A stretch of DNA of 6,886 nt from contig JACCZR010000095.1 in the NCBI GenBank assembly GCA_013695855.1, positions 1 through 6,886 on the forward strand, given 5' to 3'. A program made the position numbers and the translations under genes. Shown piece after piece: positions 6,374 through 6,886 of this stretch (position 1 is the first letter of the stretch; each line of letters begins with the position of its first letter). The DNA comes from Thermoleophilaceae bacterium (lineage in GTDB: Bacteria > Actinomycetota > Thermoleophilia > Solirubrobacterales > Thermoleophilaceae). The notes beneath the pieces are model-generated. The model had not been told where the DNA came from and did no database searches. It saw nothing but the letters and a program-made list of their open reading frames with translations.

Positions 6374-6732
6374 GGTGCTGCTCCTTGTGTGAGTTGAAAG
6401 GCCCACGACACGGCGAGGACCATCGTTCCGAGGGCTAAGAGCGGGCGAGGCCACCGCAGAGGCCGGCCGCGCCTCGTCGCGCCGATCACGGCCCAGCCCA
6501 AGACGGCGGCCAGAACCGCCACCAAGGGGCCGATCGGCGAGAACCGCACGCTGTCCTCGACCTCCCCTTGCCCCAGCGCGAGCAGGCTGTGGGTGAGCCC
6601 GCAGAAGGGACACGGAAGGCCGGTGACCAGCCGGAAGGGGCACAGCGTGAAATCGTCGCTGGGCCGGGCGTCGGTAGCCGCGCCCAGCGCCACCGCCCCC
6701 AGCGCCCCCACACACAGGAACCCGACCGCCAA
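6370..6732 (-). CDS. DUF2752 family membrane protein
   Basis: This 120-residue protein carries the DUF2752 signature: CPFRLVTGLPCPFCGLTHSLLALGQGE at about 31-57, with Cys31, Cys41 and Cys44 and the CGLTH motif, followed by a small-residue transmembrane region beginning SPIGPLVAV. Hydrophobic segments lie at about 3-19, 66-86 and 96-113, so it is probably an inner-membrane protein with the Cys-rich loop between the first two. The family's biochemical role is not established. The start is TTG at 6732: it has a strong GGAGG 7 nt upstream, and the frame is closed by a TAG further up without an ATG. A later GTG at codon 8 is the alternative. The stop overlaps the DUF4190 start (ATGA). DUF2752 genes often sit beside small membrane-protein genes, as here. 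Confidence 0.87.
   Translation of the reverse strand: MAVGFLCVGALGAVALGAATDARPSDDFTLCPFRLVTGLPCPFCGLTHSLLALGQGEVEDSVRFSPIGPLVAVLAAVLGWAVIGATRRGRPLRWPRPLLALGTMVLAVSWAFQLTQGAAP
6381..6386 (-). promoter_or_regulatory. Shine-Dalgarno of the DUF4190 gene
   Basis: AAGGAG on the minus strand is 7 nt from the ATG at 6373. It lies inside the end of the DUF2752 gene and decides the start against the long upstream extension in the same frame. Confidence 0.75.
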
Positions 6733-6739
6733 CTCGGAT

Positions 6740-6744
6740 CCTCC
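6740..6744 (-). promoter_or_regulatory. Shine-Dalgarno deciding the TTG start of the DUF2752 gene
   Basis: GGAGG on the minus strand is followed by a 7-nt spacer and TTG at 6732. This supports a rare TTG start over the in-frame GTG seven codons later. Confidence 0.65.
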
Positions 6745-6762
6745 GATGCGCTCGATGGCGCC

Positions 6763-6768
6763 ACTCTA
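6763..6768 (-). promoter_or_regulatory. Possible -10 element of the DUF2752-DUF4190 pair
   Basis: TAGAGT on the minus strand differs by one base from the TAGACT before rpsR and purA. It would give a transcript starting near 6756 with a leader of about 24 nt holding the GGAGG site. No -35 box is evident, so the call is tentative. Confidence 0.35.
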
Positions 6769-6801
6769 ACGCCGGGCAGAGCCCAGGGGCCTGTTTGGAA
6801 T

Positions 6802-6886
6802 CTAGAAGGACGAGCTGCTCGTGCTCGCCGCAGCGCCGATGATGATGATGATGATGATGAACAGCACGTAGAGCACCAGCAGCGCC
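6802..6886 (-). CDS. Partial membrane protein, C-terminus with poly-isoleucine run
   Basis: The minus strand is open from the right edge to a TAG at 6802-6804, giving the last 27 residues of a protein that starts outside the window. They consist of a hydrophobic segment, ALLVLYVLF, then seven consecutive Ile codons, then GAAAS and a Ser-rich end, TSSSSF. This looks like a terminal transmembrane helix followed by a short polar tail. Hydrophobic, in-frame coding that ends in a stop, on the same strand as the next two genes and 69 bp before the DUF2752 start, makes a real gene likely. The family cannot be named from this fragment. The other two minus-strand frames give poly-His or poly-Ser runs and are less plausible. 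Confidence 0.55.
   Translation of the reverse strand, partial: ALLVLYVLFIIIIIIIGAAASTSSSSF
6838..6858. repeat. GAT trinucleotide microsatellite (7 units)
   Basis: Seven exact GAT units, read as ATC (Ile) on the minus strand within the C-terminal membrane segment. Using the same Ile codon seven times makes this a potential slippage site, although changes of whole units stay in frame. Confidence 0.85.

Noticed and set aside
5798..6715. Extended 305-residue version of the DUF4190 protein
   Set aside because: The extra N-terminal part is a shadow of the DUF2752 gene; the internal ATG at 6373 has its own AAGGAG and overlaps the upstream stop.

Overview
The window is chromosomal DNA from a very GC-rich bacterium, most likely an actinobacterium. 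The evidence is the strongly G/C-biased third codon positions in every gene, the order rpsF-ssb-rpsR-rplI-dnaB, and several genes that look leaderless. A deep-branching class such as Thermoleophilia is a guess from the DnaC/DnaI-type gene behind dnaB; nothing here proves it.

Layout. At the left edge (1-253, minus strand) lies the N-terminal part of a single-span membrane protein with a Pro/Gly-rich outer segment, divergent from the main cluster. The plus-strand cluster runs from 315 to 5773: ribosomal protein bS6 (rpsF), single-stranded DNA-binding protein (ssb), bS18 of the zinc-ligand type (rpsR), bL9 (rplI), replicative helicase DnaB, a DnaC/DnaI-like AAA+ ATPase whose start overlaps the dnaB stop, and adenylosuccinate synthetase (purA). 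A convergent minus-strand group follows: a DUF4190-type protein with a long collagen-like Pro/Gly/Gln/Ser tail (5798-6373), a DUF2752 membrane protein (6370-6732) and, at the right edge, the C-terminus of another membrane protein containing seven consecutive isoleucines (6802-6886).

How the genes fit together. The plus-strand cluster combines translation (bS6 and bS18 are neighbours on the 30S platform; bL9 is on the 50S) with replication (SSB, DnaB, putative loader) and ends with the first committed step of AMP synthesis. rpsR-rplI (TAGTG) and dnaB-loader (TGATG) overlap by 1 nt and the DUF2752-DUF4190 pair overlaps by 4 nt (ATGA), so these pairs are probably translationally coupled. rpsR and purA share the 9-mer CTAGACTCG, with a TAGACT -10-like hexamer only 9-10 nt before the ATG, and rpsF has a similar arrangement. 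This suggests that the cluster is read from several internal, leaderless promoters rather than as one operon.

Most of the window is conserved housekeeping sequence and I do not see a wholly new system. The least ordinary parts are the dnaB-coupled AAA+ ATPase, which carries an extra charged segment late in its ATPase domain, the leaderless promoter pattern, a strong hairpin between rplI and dnaB, and the DUF2752/DUF4190 membrane pair.
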